Of a stretch of 64,000 nucleotides of DNA, positions 48,820-59,558 are shown piece by piece. The DNA comes from Polynucleobacter sp. 78F-HAINBA (lineage in GTDB: Bacteria > Pseudomonadota > Gammaproteobacteria > Burkholderiales > Burkholderiaceae). The position numbers and the translations under genes were made by a program. The notes under the pieces were generated by a model. That model had not been told where the DNA came from and made no database searches. It was given only the letters and a program-made list of their open reading frames with translations. The number at the start of each line of letters is the position of its first letter. The first letter of the stretch is position 1. The DNA lies in the NCBI RefSeq assembly GCF_018882325.1, contig NZ_JACVOQ010000004.1:1-64000 (forward strand), read 5' to 3'.

Positions 48820-50324
48820 TGCAGCACGAAGAATTTCTTGCCCTAGCAAAACAGGGTTTCAATCGCATTCCCTTAGTAAAAGAAGTATTGGCTGACCTAG
48901 AGACGCCTCTGTCACTCTACGTCAAACTCACACAAGCTTTTGGACAAAAAAATACTTATTTACTAGAGTCTGTTCTCGGTGGTGAGCGCTTTGGTCGCTT
49001 CTCTTTTATTGGTCTGCCTGCTAAAACTGTTTTAAGAACTGTTGGCACTCCAGATGCACCACTGACTGAGATCCTCTTCAATGACAAAGTGATTGAAACC
49101 AATCATGACAACCCGTTGGATTTTGTAGATGCCTATTTCAAACGCTTTAAGGTGGCAGTGCAAGCTGGCCTTCCACGCTTCTGTGGCGGACTTGCTGGCT
49201 ACTTTGGATATGACACGGTTCGTTATATTGAATCGCGTTTAGCAAAACATAATCTACCCGATGAATTGGGTGTGCCTGATATTCAATTGATGCTGACCGA
49301 AGAGCTGGCCGTAATTGATAACGTTGCAGGCCGTATTTATTTAATCGTCTATGCAGACCCCAGCGTTACAGATAGTTTTGAGAAGGGTCAAGTTCGATTA
49401 AAAGAATTACTTGCTTGCCTAAGCAAACCAGTGAGCATGCCAGCATCATTACCAAGCACCAAAACAGAATTGGTACGTAAGTTCAAAGCGGCTGATTTTG
49501 AAAATGCCGTTCTCAAAACCAAAGAATATATTTTGGCTGGCGATTGCATGCAGGTAGTGATCGGTCAACGCATCAGCAAACCATTCACAGATTCACCTCT
49601 TGCTCTATACCGCGCATTGCGGTCTTTGAATCCATCACCTTATATGTACTTCTATGACTTTGGTGACTTGCAAGTAGTGGGGTCATCTCCTGAGATCTTG
49701 GTACGCCAAGAGCAACGTGAGAGCCAAAAGATTGTGACGATTCGTCCACTAGCTGGCACACGTCCACGTGGCGCTACACCTGAAGAAGATGAGCGCCTTG
49801 CCACCGAGTTGCTTGCCGACCCAAAAGAAATTGCTGAACACGTCATGTTGATTGACTTGGCACGCAACGATGTGGGTCGTATCGCAAAGACAGGTACCGT
49901 CAAGGTGACTGATTCGATGTCGATCGAAAAGTATTCTCATGTACAGCATATTGTTAGCTCAGTCGAAGGTGAATTACTGGACAATATGAGCAATATGGAT
50001 GTCTTACGTGCAACCTTCCCAGCCGGCACTTTATCGGGCGCTCCAAAAATTCGGGCGATGGAAATTATTGATGAGATGGAAATTGTGAAACGGGGAGTTT
50101 ATGGGGGTGCCGTTGGCTACCTCTCCTTCTCCGGAGATATGGATGTAGCGATCGCCATTCGCACTGGCGTGATTCGTGATGGCGTATTGCACTCTCAAGC
50201 CGGTGCTGGCGTAGTTGCAGACTCCGACCCCACCGCCGAGTGGAAAGAAACCGAAGCCAAAGCCCGAGCAGTATTAATGGCGGCTGATTTAGTACAAGGA
50301 GGACTCGATGCTCCTCATGATTGA
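48819..50324 (+). CDS. trpE: Anthranilate synthase component I
   Basis: A 501-residue chorismate-utilising enzyme that makes anthranilate with TrpG-delivered ammonia. The N-terminal half carries the L-E-S tryptophan-feedback site (residues 47-49 in Y-L-L-E-S-V). The catalytic domain has [17 protein letters not shown] and [12 protein letters not shown]. The start overlaps the rpe stop by one base, and the end overlaps trpG by 17. Confidence 0.97.
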   Translation: MQHEEFLALAKQGFNRIPLVKEVLADLETPLSLYVKLTQAFGQKNTYLLESVLGGERFGRFSFIGLPAKTVLRTVGTPDAPLTEILFNDKVIETNHDNPLDFVDAYFKRFKVAVQAGLPRFCGGLAGYFGYDTVRYIESRLAKHNLPDELGVPDIQLMLTEELAVIDNVAGRIYLIVYADPSVTDSFEKGQVRLKELLACLSKPVSMPASLPSTKTELVRKFKAADFENAVLKTKEYILAGDCMQVVIGQRISKPFTDSPLALYRALRSLNPSPYMYFYDFGDLQVVGSSPEILVRQEQRESQKIVTIRPLAGTRPRGATPEEDERLATELLADPKEIAEHVMLIDLARNDVGRIAKTGTVKVTDSMSIEKYSHVQHIVSSVEGELLDNMSNMDVLRATFPAGTLSGAPKIRAMEIIDEMEIVKRGVYGGAVGYLSFSGDMDVAIAIRTGVIRDGVLHSQAGAGVVADSDPTAEWKETEAKARAVLMAADLVQGGLDAPHD

Positions 50325-50874
50325 TAACTACGATTCATTTACCTATAACCTCGTTCAGTATTTTGCAGAGCTTGGTGAAGAGGTAAAAGTTTTCCGTAAT
50401 GATGAAATTTCGGTTGATGAGATTGCCAAAATCAATCCTGCGCGCATTTGTATTTCACCAGGACCTTGCAGTCCAGCAGAAGCAGGAATTTCCGTAGCGA
50501 CCATTCAACGCTATGCTGGACAGATTCCGATTCTCGGCGTCTGCCTTGGACATCAGGCAATTGGTGAGGCCTTTGGCGGCAAGATTATTCGCGCCCAGAA
50601 AGTCATGCACGGTAAAACAGATGATATTCACCATACCGGTGTTGGCGTTTTCAAGGATTTGCCAAACCCATTTAAAGTAACCCGCTATCACTCTCTCGCC
50701 ATTGAGAAGAGTTCTTTGCCGGCAGTTCTTGAAGTGACCGCTACTTCTTCCGATGGTGAAATCATGGGTGTGCGTCATAAGGAACTTGCAGTGGAAGGTG
50801 TCCAATTTCATCCAGAATCGATTCTTTCTGAGCATGGTCATGCACTGTTGAAGAATTTCTTGCAAGCCAAATAA
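50308..50874 (+). CDS. trpG: Anthranilate synthase component II (glutamine amidotransferase)
   Basis: A 188-residue class I glutaminase feeding ammonia to TrpE. Catalytic Cys79 lies in G-V-C-L-G-H-Q, and the His/Glu pair in Q-F-H-P-E-S. In many bacteria the same subunit also serves PabB in folate synthesis. The 17-base overlap with trpE assumes the first ATG; a second ATG three codons on (50317) is an alternative. Confidence 0.96.
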   Translation: MLLMIDNYDSFTYNLVQYFAELGEEVKVFRNDEISVDEIAKINPARICISPGPCSPAEAGISVATIQRYAGQIPILGVCLGHQAIGEAFGGKIIRAQKVMHGKTDDIHHTGVGVFKDLPNPFKVTRYHSLAIEKSSLPAVLEVTATSSDGEIMGVRHKELAVEGVQFHPESILSEHGHALLKNFLQAK

Positions 50875-50898
50875 CTCAAAAGCATTAACTCGATCCCC

Positions 50899-51921
50899 AT
50901 GCCTATTACGCCCCAACAAGCACTACAACGTTGCATTGAACATCGTGAACTTTTCCATGATGAGATGACAGCAATGATGCGTCTCATCATGAGTGGTGAG
51001 ATGCCGCCAACTTTAGTTGCTGGCTTGCTGGTGGCACTGCGGACTAAAAAAGAGACTGTTGGTGAGATTGCTGCAGCCGCTCAAGTGATGCGTGAGTTTG
51101 CGACACCAGTACATGTGGAAGATAGAAAAAATTTGGTCGATGTAGTGGGCACAGGTGGCGATGGCGCCCATACTTTCAATATTTCCACTGCTGCAATGTT
51201 TGTGGCAGCAGCAGCTGGCGCAAAAATTGCCAAGCATGGCAATCGCAGCGTCAGCAGCAAATCTGGAAGCGCAGACATTCTGGAGTCGCTAGGCGTAAAA
51301 CTGTCGCTCTCACCGGAGCAAGTCACAAAATGTATTTCAGAAGTAGGTGCAGGCTTTATGTTTGCACCCAACCATCACCCTGCAATGAAGAACGTTGTAC
51401 CGATTCGCAAAGATTTGGGTGTACGGACGATTTTCAATATCCTAGGCCCCCTTACCAACCCGGCCGATGCCAAGCGCATCCTCATGGGCGTATTTCATGC
51501 AGACTTAGTTGGAATTCAGGCGCGCGTACTTCAGGCTATGGGCATGGATCATGCATTGGTAGTTTATGGTCGCGATGGTCTAGATGAAATCTCCCTTGAA
51601 GGCCCTACTCTGGTTGGCGAACTAAAGGATGGTCAAGTTCGTGAATATGAAATTCATCCAAAAGACTTTGGTTTAAGCACAGCTATGACCAATAGCTTTA
51701 AGGTTGCCGACGCCGAAGAATCTAAAGCCATTGTTTTAGACGTACTCAATAAAAAATCTGGCCCAGCGAGTGACATTGTTTGCCTTAATGCTGGCGCAGT
51801 TCTGTATGTAGCCGATGTGGCGCCAAGCATTGCTAGCGGCATTCAAATGGCTCAAGCAGCCATTGCCTCTGGTGCTGCCCGTCAAAAGCTAGACCAGTTT
51901 GTAGCAGCAACCCAAAACTAA
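50899..51921 (+). CDS. trpD: Anthranilate phosphoribosyltransferase
   Basis: A 340-residue class III phosphoribosyltransferase that joins anthranilate to PRPP. The PRPP loop G-T-G-G-D-G is followed by T-F-N-I-S-T and the [10 protein letters not shown] segment. D-E-I-S near the middle supplies metal ligands. It starts 24 bases after trpG and ends 11 bases before trpC. Confidence 0.97.
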   Translation: MPITPQQALQRCIEHRELFHDEMTAMMRLIMSGEMPPTLVAGLLVALRTKKETVGEIAAAAQVMREFATPVHVEDRKNLVDVVGTGGDGAHTFNISTAAMFVAAAAGAKIAKHGNRSVSSKSGSADILESLGVKLSLSPEQVTKCISEVGAGFMFAPNHHPAMKNVVPIRKDLGVRTIFNILGPLTNPADAKRILMGVFHADLVGIQARVLQAMGMDHALVVYGRDGLDEISLEGPTLVGELKDGQVREYEIHPKDFGLSTAMTNSFKVADAEESKAIVLDVLNKKSGPASDIVCLNAGAVLYVADVAPSIASGIQMAQAAIASGAARQKLDQFVAATQN

Positions 51922-51932
51922 TTAAGATCTTC

Positions 51933-52736
51933 ATGAGCGATATCCTCGACAAAATTGTTGCCACCAAAAAAATTGAGCTTGCCGCTGATTCAAAAAAAAT
52001 CTCTTTAGCGAATCAACGCGATCAGGCTGAAGAAAATAATCGCGATCCGCTCTTAAAGCCTCGGGGCTTTATTCAATCTATCGAAAATAAGATTGCGGCC
52101 GGCAAAGCTGGTGTGATTACCGAGATTAAAAAAGCAAGCCCAAGCAAAGGAATCTTGCGAGAAAATTTTCAGCCAGCTGATATTGCTCAATCTTATGAAA
52201 AAAATGGCGCAGCCTGCTTGTCCGTCCTCACAGACAAAGATTATTTCCAAGGGGCTAATGCTTACCTTCAAGCTGCAAGAGCGGCGTGCAGCATTCCAGT
52301 TTTACGCAAAGACTTTACGATCGATCCTTATCAAGTCTACGAAGCAAGAGCAATCGGTGCCGATGCTATTTTGCTCATTGTGGCTTGTTTAGAACTCAAT
52401 CAAATGAAAGAGTTAGAAGCTTGTGCGCATGAGCTGGGCTTAGATGTTCTGGTTGAGGTTCATAACGCGCCTGAGCTAGAGCAAGCCCTTGAATTAAAAA
52501 CTCCACTGCTCGGAATTAACAATCGTAATTTGAAGACTTTTGAAGTTACCCTTCAAACCACCCTATCTTTGTTATCGATGGTGCCAGCAGGAAAAACCTT
52601 GGTTACCGAATCGGGCATCATGAGTCGCGCCGATGTGCAATTGATGCGTGATCACCAAATCAATGCATTCTTAGTGGGCGAGGCGTTCATGCGGGCCAAG
52701 GATCCCGGAGTGGCCCTAAGCGAATTATTTAATTAG
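51933..52736 (+). CDS. trpC: Indole-3-glycerol phosphate synthase
   Basis: A 267-residue TIM barrel that closes the indole ring from Cd[19 protein letters not shown]-x-I-D and L-L-G-I-N-N-R-N-L are the phosphate and catalytic motifs. It is the single-function form, not fused to TrpF. trpF, trpB and trpA are not in the window. It overlaps the convergent membrane-protein gene by 4 bases. Confidence 0.97.
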   Translation: MSDILDKIVATKKIELAADSKKISLANQRDQAEENNRDPLLKPRGFIQSIENKIAAGKAGVITEIKKASPSKGILRENFQPADIAQSYEKNGAACLSVLTDKDYFQGANAYLQAARAACSIPVLRKDFTIDPYQVYEARAIGADAILLIVACLELNQMKELEACAHELGLDVLVEVHNAPELEQALELKTPLLGINNRNLKTFEVTLQTTLSLLSMVPAGKTLVTESGIMSRADVQLMRDHQINAFLVGEAFMRAKDPGVALSELFN

Positions 52737-53299
52737 GCTGCTCTTGAGGTTTTTAAGAAATCTAGGCTGTATTTGATTAAAGCAATAAGCAATACCGTTC
52801 CAAGTACATCACCCACGAACATGACAACAAAGTGATTTAAGCTTCCAGTTTCATCAAGACTGCGTACAGCAAACCACCATTGGTGCAATCCTGCACTTAG
52901 GGCGGCATAAATCAAAATGCAAACAGTCAATTTAGGCAAACTCAAATCACTGAGATCTGGTGAAATTTTGATATTACTCGCAACAAATAGTTTTGCGAGA
53001 TAGGGCGAAAATCCTGAGATCAAACCCACCCCAATACAAGTAGTGAGATCGGGCGGGAAATTGCCAAAATAGCAAATGAGAAAAGAAACTATCGCAATTC
53101 CTACTGCGCCAGAAAGCCCAAAGATAAGCGTCAGGAATAACCTTAAGCCAGCTGGAAGGTAGACCCAGTTAACCCCAAGACCATACTCAAGATGCGCTGT
53201 AAGCCAAGCATTTATATAAAAAAGGCTTGAGTAGGTGATCGCGCTCACCAAAAATCCAGTCATCTGCTCGGAGATTATTCTTTTCATGACTGTCAGCAT
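52733..53299 (-). CDS. Membrane protein resembling a stand-alone MASE1-type sensor domain
   Basis: A 188-residue protein with about five hydrophobic helices, two short acidic loops and no soluble signalling domain. The segment [11 protein letters not shown] (about residues 43-53) recalls the MASE1 membrane sensor motif; that resemblance is from memory and is tentative. The N-terminus is probably at the second ATG (53287; M-K-R-I-I-S-E-Q). It is divergent from a small winged-helix gene, so the two may form a sensor and regulator pair. Confidence 0.6.
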   Translation of the reverse strand: MLTVMKRIISEQMTGFLVSAITYSSLFYINAWLTAHLEYGLGVNWVYLPAGLRLFLTLIFGLSGAVGIAIVSFLICYFGNFPPDLTTCIGVGLISGFSPYLAKLFVASNIKISPDLSDLSLPKLTVCILIYAALSAGLHQWWFAVRSLDETGSLNHFVVMFVGDVLGTVLLIALIKYSLDFLKTSRAA

Positions 53300-53312
53300 G
53301 GTTATTTATGTA

Positions 53313-53381
53313 ATATTCCCTCATACTACCAGCCCATGAATTCAGGAATATACTCATATCAACCCTTAAGCTAATAGCTTA
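53313..53381. promoter_or_regulatory. Divergent control region with two inverted repeats
   Basis: ATATTCC (53313-53319) and GGAATAT (53345-53351) are 7-bp inverted arms 25 bp apart. TAAGCT-AAT-AGCTTA (53367-53381) is a 15-bp palindrome with three central bases. Both lie in the space between the membrane-protein and winged-helix genes. They are plausible operators for the winged-helix protein. Confidence 0.4.
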
Positions 53382-53418
53382 TCAGGCTGTAGCGCCCTCT
53401 AAACTGACCGAAAAAGAA

Positions 53419-53769
53419 ATGTCGACCACCAAATCCTCCTGTTACATCCGTTTTTTAAACCTGATTGATGTCCTTGACCGCATCAATCCTGGGAAAAAGC
53501 TCGACTCCATTGAAGAAAGTCTTCTAGATAAAATCATTTTGAGCTTTCATGCCAAACAGTCAATTTTGGTGGGAGACCTGATTTCGCTCTCCGAGCTTGG
53601 CTCACAGGCGACCCTTCATGGGCGACTCAAGAATCTCAGCGCCATGGGCTATATCAAGATGGCAGCGAATGAAGATGGCCGCAAAAAAGAAGTGGTTCCC
53701 AGCAAAATCGCCATCAAACGCTACGAAGAAATTTCTAAGTGCTTGAAAAAGGCTGTTGAAGCCAGTTAA
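53419..53769 (+). CDS. Small winged-helix (MarR-like) transcriptional regulator
   Basis: A 116-residue protein. A helix-turn-helix and wing can be traced in V-G-D-L-I-S-L-S-E-L-G-S-Q-A-T-L-H-G-R (about residues 50-68), then L-S-A-M-G-Y-I-K-M and a charged wing (D-G-R-K-K-E). This is the MarR/DtxR-type layout, but no ligand site can be assigned. The final helix may mediate dimerisation. It ends 18 bases before a strong bidirectional terminator. Confidence 0.65.
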   Translation: MSTTKSSCYIRFLNLIDVLDRINPGKKLDSIEESLLDKIILSFHAKQSILVGDLISLSELGSQATLHGRLKNLSAMGYIKMAANEDGRKKEVVPSKIAIKRYEEISKCLKKAVEAS

Positions 53770-53787
53770 TTCAGGTCTTCTGAAAGC

Positions 53788-53815
53788 AAAAAACCCTTAC
53801 GAGTAAGGGTTTTTT
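53788..53815. terminator. Bidirectional rho-independent terminator
   Basis: AAAAAACCCTTA (53788-53799) and TAAGGGTTTTTT (53804-53815) form a 12-bp perfect stem with a 4-base loop, with T-runs readable on both strands. It serves the convergent winged-helix gene and ychF. Confidence 0.92.
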
Positions 53816-53832
53816 CATTTAAGAGTGCTACT

Positions 53833-54927
53833 TTAGACGTTAAAGAGGAAGTTCAAGACATCACCGTCTTTAACTACATACTCTTTACCTTCGGCACGCA
53901 TTTTTCCAGCCTCTTTGGCACCAGACTCACCCTTAAATTGAATGAAGTCTTCAAATGCGATAGTTTGGGCACGAATAAAGCCACGCTCAAAGTCTGTATG
54001 AATCACTCCTGCAGCCTGCGGAGCAGTATCACCTTGATGAATTGTCCAGGCACGAACTTCTTTAACGCCAGCCGTAAAGTAGGTCTGCAAGCCCAATAAC
54101 TTATAGCCCGCACGAATCACACGGTCTAATCCAGACTCTTCCATGCCGAGATCTGCCAAGAACTCAATCTTGTCAGCATCATCTAAGTCAGCGATTTCTG
54201 CCTCGATTGCTGCGCAAACTGCAACCACTGGAGCGCCCTCTTTAGCTGCGTGCTGAATCACTGCATCTAAATGCGGATTATTTTCAAAGCCATCTTCTTT
54301 GACGTTGGCAATATACATCGCCGGCTTTGCTGTGATCAGGCACAGCGGCTTCAAAAGTAGATTTTCTTCGTCAGTCAGTTTCAAGCTGCGAACTGGCTGG
54401 GCTTGATCTAAGTGGGCCTGCACCTTAGTGAGTACAGCCACCAAAGCAGCCGCCTCTTTGTCGTTGCCTGACTTAGCCGCTTTGCTAGAACGCTGCAGAG
54501 TTTTTTCAACGGTGGTTAAGTCAGATAAGGCTAGCTCAGTGTCGATCACTGCGATATCGGAGATCGGGTCGATCTTGCCCGCCACGTGAATCACGTTCGC
54601 ATCCTCAAAACAGCGCACCACATGGGTAATGGCGTCAGTTTCGCGAATATTCGCTAAAAATTGATTTCCCAGACCCTCACCTTTAGAGGCTCCAGCCACT
54701 AAACCTGCAATATCGACAAATTCGACAGCTGCAGGCAGGATGCGCTCAGGCTTCACGATCTCAGCCAAAGCGGCTAGACGGGGGTCAGGAACCTCGACCA
54801 CGCCCACATTAGGCTCGATCGTGCAGAAAGGATAGTTTTCCGCCGCGATTCCAGCTTTGGTAAGCGCGTTAAAGAGGGTAGATTTGCCGACGTTAGGCAG
54901 GCCGACGATGCCACATTTCAAAGACAT
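53833..54927 (-). CDS. ychF: Redox-regulated ATPase YchF
   Basis: A 364-residue Obg-family P-loop ATPase (E. coli YchF is 363), which binds ribosomes and is linked to oxidative stress. The G-L-P-N-V-G-K-S-T loop is at residues 9-17. The N-V-K-E motif in place of NKxD explains ATP over GTP preference. The C-terminal TGS domain ends in [11 protein letters not shown] took the ATG at 54927; the 54960 alternative would add 11 unlikely residues. Confidence 0.96.
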   Translation of the reverse strand: MSLKCGIVGLPNVGKSTLFNALTKAGIAAENYPFCTIEPNVGVVEVPDPRLAALAEIVKPERILPAAVEFVDIAGLVAGASKGEGLGNQFLANIRETDAITHVVRCFEDANVIHVAGKIDPISDIAVIDTELALSDLTTVEKTLQRSSKAAKSGNDKEAAALVAVLTKVQAHLDQAQPVRSLKLTDEENLLLKPLCLITAKPAMYIANVKEDGFENNPHLDAVIQHAAKEGAPVVAVCAAIEAEIADLDDADKIEFLADLGMEESGLDRVIRAGYKLLGLQTYFTAGVKEVRAWTIHQGDTAPQAAGVIHTDFERGFIRAQTIAFEDFIQFKGESGAKEAGKMRAEGKEYVVKDGDVLNFLFNV

Positions 54928-54966
54928 AGCCGTATTGTAAAGGGCTAGTTTCGATATCATCGAGAT

Positions 54967-56241
54967 ATGTCAGAAGTTCTCCAAAATAACTCGGCTAAAT
55001 TGCCCAAAAATACCCCCCAAATGCGGACAATCGATGTCGCTGTAGTGGGCGGAGGTATAGCGGGTAAGGCCTGCGCCTTAGGTCTAGCGCAGCTTGGCCT
55101 GCAAACCATTCAAATCGCACCTGACTTAGGGCAAGCCGTTCCCGCTCCCCAAGGGGGGCAATGGGGGCAACGCATTTACGCTTTCTCTCCCAGCACCCAA
55201 AAGCTATTAGCCCATCTTCAGATTTGGGATGCTGTTGATCACAGTCGTATGCAGCCCGTTCGAGACATGCGAATTTATGGCGATCGCGGAGAAAAACATG
55301 ATCAACTGCATTTGTCTGCCTTTGAAGCGGGGACGCCTCAGTTAGCCTGGATTGGTGAATCGAACGTAATCGAACATACCCTAGATCAAGCCTCACGCTT
55401 CCAAAATAAATTAGAGCGCATCAATAATGCTGTAGAAAATGTTCAAGTGGATTTCGATGGAGCTACTCTCCATCTCGCAAATGGATCGACCTTGCGCGCT
55501 CAACTCGTCATTGCTGCTGATGGTGCTAATTCACCTATACGTGCTGAGCTAGGTATTTCTACAAAAGAAGAAAGTTATTCACAAAGTGCTGTGGTAGCGA
55601 ATTGGATTTGTAGTAACGCACATTTAGAAACCGCCTACCAGTGGTTTTTGCCAGGCGGCGATATCGTAGCGATGCTGCCACTACCAAATAAACAAGCCTC
55701 GATGGTGTGGTCAACCTCTCCAGAAAATGCTGCCGAACTTTTAAAACTAGATCAAGCAGCCTGGACTGAAAAGTTTTCCTCAATTGCCAACGGGGCAATA
55801 GTCGAGCAACTTGGATCACTCACGCTCAATTCAATACCAGCTGCGTTTCCCCTCAGAAGAATTCGTGCAAGTCGCTTTATCGGTCCAGATGACAACCCCA
55901 AGGTTGCGCTCATTGGAGATGCAGCCCACGTCATGCATCCTTTGGCTGGGCAAGGCTTGAACTTAGGGTTAAGAGATGTAGCAACACTATTAAACATTTT
56001 GAGTAAGCGAGAATCTTTCCGCCTGCCAAACGACAAAGTATTGTTGCGTCGTTATGAGCGTCAGCGTCAAGGCGACACTAGTGCGCTGCTCTGGGTAACG
56101 GACAAACTCAAGAAGTTATTCTCAGCCAGTAGTGGTACTGAGAAGCAATTACGCAATTGGGGATTAGGCCTGGTCAATCGTAGTCACTTTATTAAACGGC
56201 GCCTCATTGAGCGCGCCCTTGGAGATGCTGATTTTGAATAA
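54967..56241 (+). CDS. FAD-dependent UbiH/UbiF-type hydroxylase
   Basis: A 424-residue flavin monooxygenase of the ubiquinone-hydroxylase family. The N-terminal FAD motif is G-G-G-I-A-G-K-A, the middle motif A-D-G-A-N-S-P-I-R and the ribityl-binding motif [18 protein letters not shown]. Which ring position it hydroxylates (UbiH, UbiI, UbiF or a broad enzyme) cannot be told. With coq7 elsewhere in this window, ubiquinone synthesis here uses both flavin and di-iron enzymes. Its end overlaps dsbC. Confidence 0.9.
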   Translation: MSEVLQNNSAKLPKNTPQMRTIDVAVVGGGIAGKACALGLAQLGLQTIQIAPDLGQAVPAPQGGQWGQRIYAFSPSTQKLLAHLQIWDAVDHSRMQPVRDMRIYGDRGEKHDQLHLSAFEAGTPQLAWIGESNVIEHTLDQASRFQNKLERINNAVENVQVDFDGATLHLANGSTLRAQLVIAADGANSPIRAELGISTKEESYSQSAVVANWICSNAHLETAYQWFLPGGDIVAMLPLPNKQASMVWSTSPENAAELLKLDQAAWTEKFSSIANGAIVEQLGSLTLNSIPAAFPLRRIRASRFIGPDDNPKVALIGDAAHVMHPLAGQGLNLGLRDVATLLNILSKRESFRLPNDKVLLRRYERQRQGDTSALLWVTDKLKKLFSASSGTEKQLRNWGLGLVNRSHFIKRRLIERALGDADFE

Positions 56242-56950
56242 ATTATTTTCTATTATTGCTTTTGCTTGCTCTCTCACTCTTCTAGTGGGAACAGTCAATG
56301 CACAATCGGAACAACAGGTCCGCACTGAATTGCAAAAGAAGATTGGCGCCAATGCCAAAATTAAAAGTGTTTCCCCATCACCCATTCCAGGCATATACGA
56401 GGTGTTGGTGGGCAATGATGTGTTTTACACCGATGCGAGCAGCAAATATTTAATCCAAGGTGAAATCATTGAGATCGCTACAGGAAAAAATATTACCGAA
56501 CAAAAACAAGCGGACCTGAATCGCATTAAATGGTCCGAGCTAACTCCATCAAATGCTTTAAAAGCGGTGCGCGGTAATGGTAGTCGACAGCTGGCAATAT
56601 TCTCTGACCCTAATTGTGGTTACTGCAAGCGTCTTGAGAAATCACTCCAACAGTTAGATAACGTCACTATCTACACCTACCTCATTCCGATTTTGTCGCC
56701 TGACTCTGCGCAAAAGTCCAAACAAATCTGGTGCTCTGCTGATCCACAAAAAGCCTACATTGATTGGATGATCAATGGCATTGCGCCGAGCGGCAAAAGC
56801 GACTGCGCCACTCCTTTAGACAAGAATATGGCCTTTGCCAAAACCTATGGCATTACTGGCACCCCTACTATTTTCTTTACTGATGGCAGTCGCTTCCCGG
56901 GCGCCGTTCAAATCACTGACATTGAAAAGAAATTTAGCAGCTTGAAGTAA
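56225..56950 (+). CDS. dsbC: DsbC-family periplasmic disulfide isomerase
   Basis: A 241-residue exported thioredoxin-fold protein. The signal peptide ends V-N-A after residue 26. An N-terminal dimerisation domain (about 27-85) and a linker lead to the active site C131-G-Y-C134. A second cysteine pair near residues 165-185 is also seen. DsbC reshuffles wrong disulfides. The start is the ATG at 56225, which gives the best signal peptide and a 17-base overlap with the hydroxylase gene. Confidence 0.92.
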   Translation: MLILNKLFSIIAFACSLTLLVGTVNAQSEQQVRTELQKKIGANAKIKSVSPSPIPGIYEVLVGNDVFYTDASSKYLIQGEIIEIATGKNITEQKQADLNRIKWSELTPSNALKAVRGNGSRQLAIFSDPNCGYCKRLEKSLQQLDNVTIYTYLIPILSPDSAQKSKQIWCSADPQKAYIDWMINGIAPSGKSDCATPLDKNMAFAKTYGITGTPTIFFTDGSRFPGAVQITDIEKKFSSLK

Positions 56951-56962
56951 TGGCTCACACTT

Positions 56963-58747
56963 ATGAACGAATCAAATACTTCTGATCTACCAGCGATCCA
57001 ATACACCATTTGGTCGGCAGACTTACATGGCCACCGCTTTCATGTGAAGTTGCGTATTGAGAATCCATTACCGAATGGGCAGATTCTGCAAATGCCCGCC
57101 TGGATTCCAGGTAGCTATTTAATTCGAGACTTCAGCAAGCAAATTGAAATGATTGAAGCGTTTGCAGTCAATAACCCGCATGACGCCCTCGTCCTAGAGC
57201 GAATCGATAACGATCAATGGCGCCTACCCAAGGTAGCTGGTGCAGTAGAAATTCTCACAACGGTATATGCATTTGATACTTCGGTGCGCGCAGCTTATCT
57301 CGATACTGAACGTGCGTTTATTAATCCAAGCAGCTTATGTTTGGCAGTCAAAGGTCAAGAATCTTTACCCTGCGCATTAGCATTAATTCCACCTAAGGAT
57401 ACTTGCGCAAATTCTTGGACTGTTCAGACAGGCCTGCAAGCAGCCAAAGTAGATAGTCAAGGTTACGGCTTTTATCTCGCCAAAAATTATGATGATCTAC
57501 TGGATCATCCGATTGCGATGGGAGAGTTTCAAATTGCCCATTGGAAATCCAATGGCGTGTCCCACTGCATGGCGATTCAGGGTTGCATTCATGAAATTGA
57601 TCTAGAGCGTTTAGCAACTGATCTTCAAGCCATCTGCACCTGCACCATTAACCTTTTTGAACCAAAGATCAAGAAAGCACCTTTCCAAAATTATTTATTT
57701 TTGGTCAATGCCGTTCTTTCTGGATATGGCGGACTTGAGCATCGCAATAGCACTGCCCTACTATGCCGTCGTGATCAGATCCCCCAAGTAAATACCCCTT
57801 TGGATGAAGCATCCTATCGTGAGTTTTTAGGTCTCTGTAGTCATGAGTATTTTCATGCTTGGTTAGTCAAACGGATTCAGCCCAAAGCATTTCAGCCTTA
57901 TCAACTCGACCGCAGAAACCATACTCGCTTACTGTGGCTATTTGAGGGCTTTACGAGCTACTACGATGATCTGCAATTATTCCGCAGCAAACGCATCGAT
58001 CTCAAAACCTATCTCAAGCTAGTCGCCAATAATTGGAATAGCATTTTGCGTGGGCCGGGCAGGCTCAAGCAAAGCCTTGCGGATAGCTCTTTTGATGCCT
58101 GGACTAAGTATTACCAAGCGGACGAGAACACTCCGAACGCAGTTGTCAGCTATTACGGGAAAGGTGCATTGCTCGCCTTAGGTTTAGATCTCAAGATTCG
58201 TGCATTCACTAACAATAATCAATCCTTGGATGATTTGATGCGCCTTATTTGGGAAACGCATGGAGTTACGCTTGAGGGTATTGCTGAAGATGGTTTGGAT
58301 GAGTTGATACTCAAACTGCTTGGTAATGGCTTCTCCAAAACTTGGGCTGAATTTAAGTCTCGCTATATTTTTGGAGTTGAAGACATCCCCATTCAGAAGT
58401 GGATTCATTCGAAGATCATTTCAGTAAAGCAAAAAACTCACTCGAAGCTTGAGCAAATTAAATTGCAATTAGGATTGCGTACTAGCGATGCGAATGGCTG
58501 GCTAAAGGTAACGCACGTACTGGATGGAGGAGCTGCACAATTAGCGGGCCTGGCAGCTGGAGATTTGATCGCCAGTATTAATGGCGAACGGATTACTGCT
58601 GCTCGATGGGATAAGGTCTTAACTAGCTTGATATCAGGACAAGTCATTCAGATTTGTTTTTACCGAGATGACCTAGAGCACGAGTGCATGACCGTCCTTG
58701 AGGATGATCAGATGCCAAGCCAGTACACACTCACTCCAGCCGAGTGA
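56963..58747 (+). CDS. M61-family (glycyl aminopeptidase-like) metallopeptidase with PDZ domain
   Basis: A 594-residue peptidase. The N-terminal beta domain is about residues 10-170. The gluzincin motif H294-E-Y-F-H298 is followed by Glu328 in L-F-E-G-F-T-S-Y-Y as third zinc ligand. A PDZ domain (about 490-575) is seen through V-L-D-G-G-A-A-Q-L-A-G-L and G-D-L-I-A-S-I-N-G. No signal peptide is seen, so it is probably cytosolic. Known members prefer N-terminal glycine; the substrate is inferred. It follows dsbC by 12 bases. Confidence 0.9.
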   Translation: MNESNTSDLPAIQYTIWSADLHGHRFHVKLRIENPLPNGQILQMPAWIPGSYLIRDFSKQIEMIEAFAVNNPHDALVLERIDNDQWRLPKVAGAVEILTTVYAFDTSVRAAYLDTERAFINPSSLCLAVKGQESLPCALALIPPKDTCANSWTVQTGLQAAKVDSQGYGFYLAKNYDDLLDHPIAMGEFQIAHWKSNGVSHCMAIQGCIHEIDLERLATDLQAICTCTINLFEPKIKKAPFQNYLFLVNAVLSGYGGLEHRNSTALLCRRDQIPQVNTPLDEASYREFLGLCSHEYFHAWLVKRIQPKAFQPYQLDRRNHTRLLWLFEGFTSYYDDLQLFRSKRIDLKTYLKLVANNWNSILRGPGRLKQSLADSSFDAWTKYYQADENTPNAVVSYYGKGALLALGLDLKIRAFTNNNQSLDDLMRLIWETHGVTLEGIAEDGLDELILKLLGNGFSKTWAEFKSRYIFGVEDIPIQKWIHSKIISVKQKTHSKLEQIKLQLGLRTSDANGWLKVTHVLDGGAAQLAGLAAGDLIASINGERITAARWDKVLTSLISGQVIQICFYRDDLEHECMTVLEDDQMPSQYTLTPAE

Positions 58748-59520
58748 TGTATTCGTTTTCTGCTGCTGATATTCCTGAGGACTGGCGCGCCCTACTCGGC
58801 GATTATTTTGAATCCTCCGAGTGGCAACAACTACAGACCAATCTCAGAGCCGAGTTGAGTAAGGACGCAGCAAAGATTTGCCCTGATCCCCAGAATTTCT
58901 TCAAGGCGCTGACATTAACCCCACTTACCAAGATCAAGGTCGTCATTTTGGGGCAGGATCCATACCACTCTCCTGGGCTGGCTCAGGGATTGGCATTTTC
59001 CATCCCGAGTGATATTCCGACCAATTCTCGGCAATTCCCAAGCTCCTTACGCAATATTGGCAAAGCGCTGGCGCTGGAGGGTTTTGGCGCCCTTCCTAAC
59101 GGTGATCTTCATGCCTGGGCTGAGCAAGGTGTTTTACTGCTCAATACCGCTCTCAGCGTCAAATTGGGTGAGGCTGGCAGCCATGTCAACCTAGGCTGGA
59201 AAGCTCTCATTGATCGACTTATTGCCGCCTTAGCGCGGGAAAAGCCCCATTTGGTGTGGATGCTGTGGGGTGGTCACGCCCAATCCAAGCTACCACTGAT
59301 TGAGGCAGCCCCGAACTCATTGATTCTGCAATCCTCCCACCCCTCTGGGCTTGGGGTCTACAAAACAGATCGGCCATTTCTGGAGTCTGGTGCCAAAGCA
59401 AGTTGCGGGCACTTTATGAAAGCCAATGAGTGGCTAATGGCACACCAGCAATCGCCGATTCAGTGGGTTGGTAACCATACTAGCTCTACGGATAAAGACT
59501 TATTTTCGCTAAGCAGTTAA
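58747..59520 (+). CDS. ung: Uracil-DNA glycosylase, family 1
   Basis: A 257-residue base-excision repair enzyme. The water-activating motif G-Q-D-P-Y-H has Asp71, and L-L-L-N-T-A-L-S is the uracil-binding strand. The minor-groove loop reads H-P-S-G-L-G-V rather than the usual H-P-S-P-L-S, a small variation that keeps the catalytic histidine. The ATG at 58747 shares one base with the M61 stop; a GTG at 58744 is the alternative. The C-terminus carries about 20 extra residues. Confidence 0.94.
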   Translation: MYSFSAADIPEDWRALLGDYFESSEWQQLQTNLRAELSKDAAKICPDPQNFFKALTLTPLTKIKVVILGQDPYHSPGLAQGLAFSIPSDIPTNSRQFPSSLRNIGKALALEGFGALPNGDLHAWAEQGVLLLNTALSVKLGEAGSHVNLGWKALIDRLIAALAREKPHLVWMLWGGHAQSKLPLIEAAPNSLILQSSHPSGLGVYKTDRPFLESGAKASCGHFMKANEWLMAHQQSPIQWVGNHTSSTDKDLFSLSS

Positions 59521-59558
59521 CTTGGGACATTAAAATTCGCGACTAAGCATAGTTAAAA

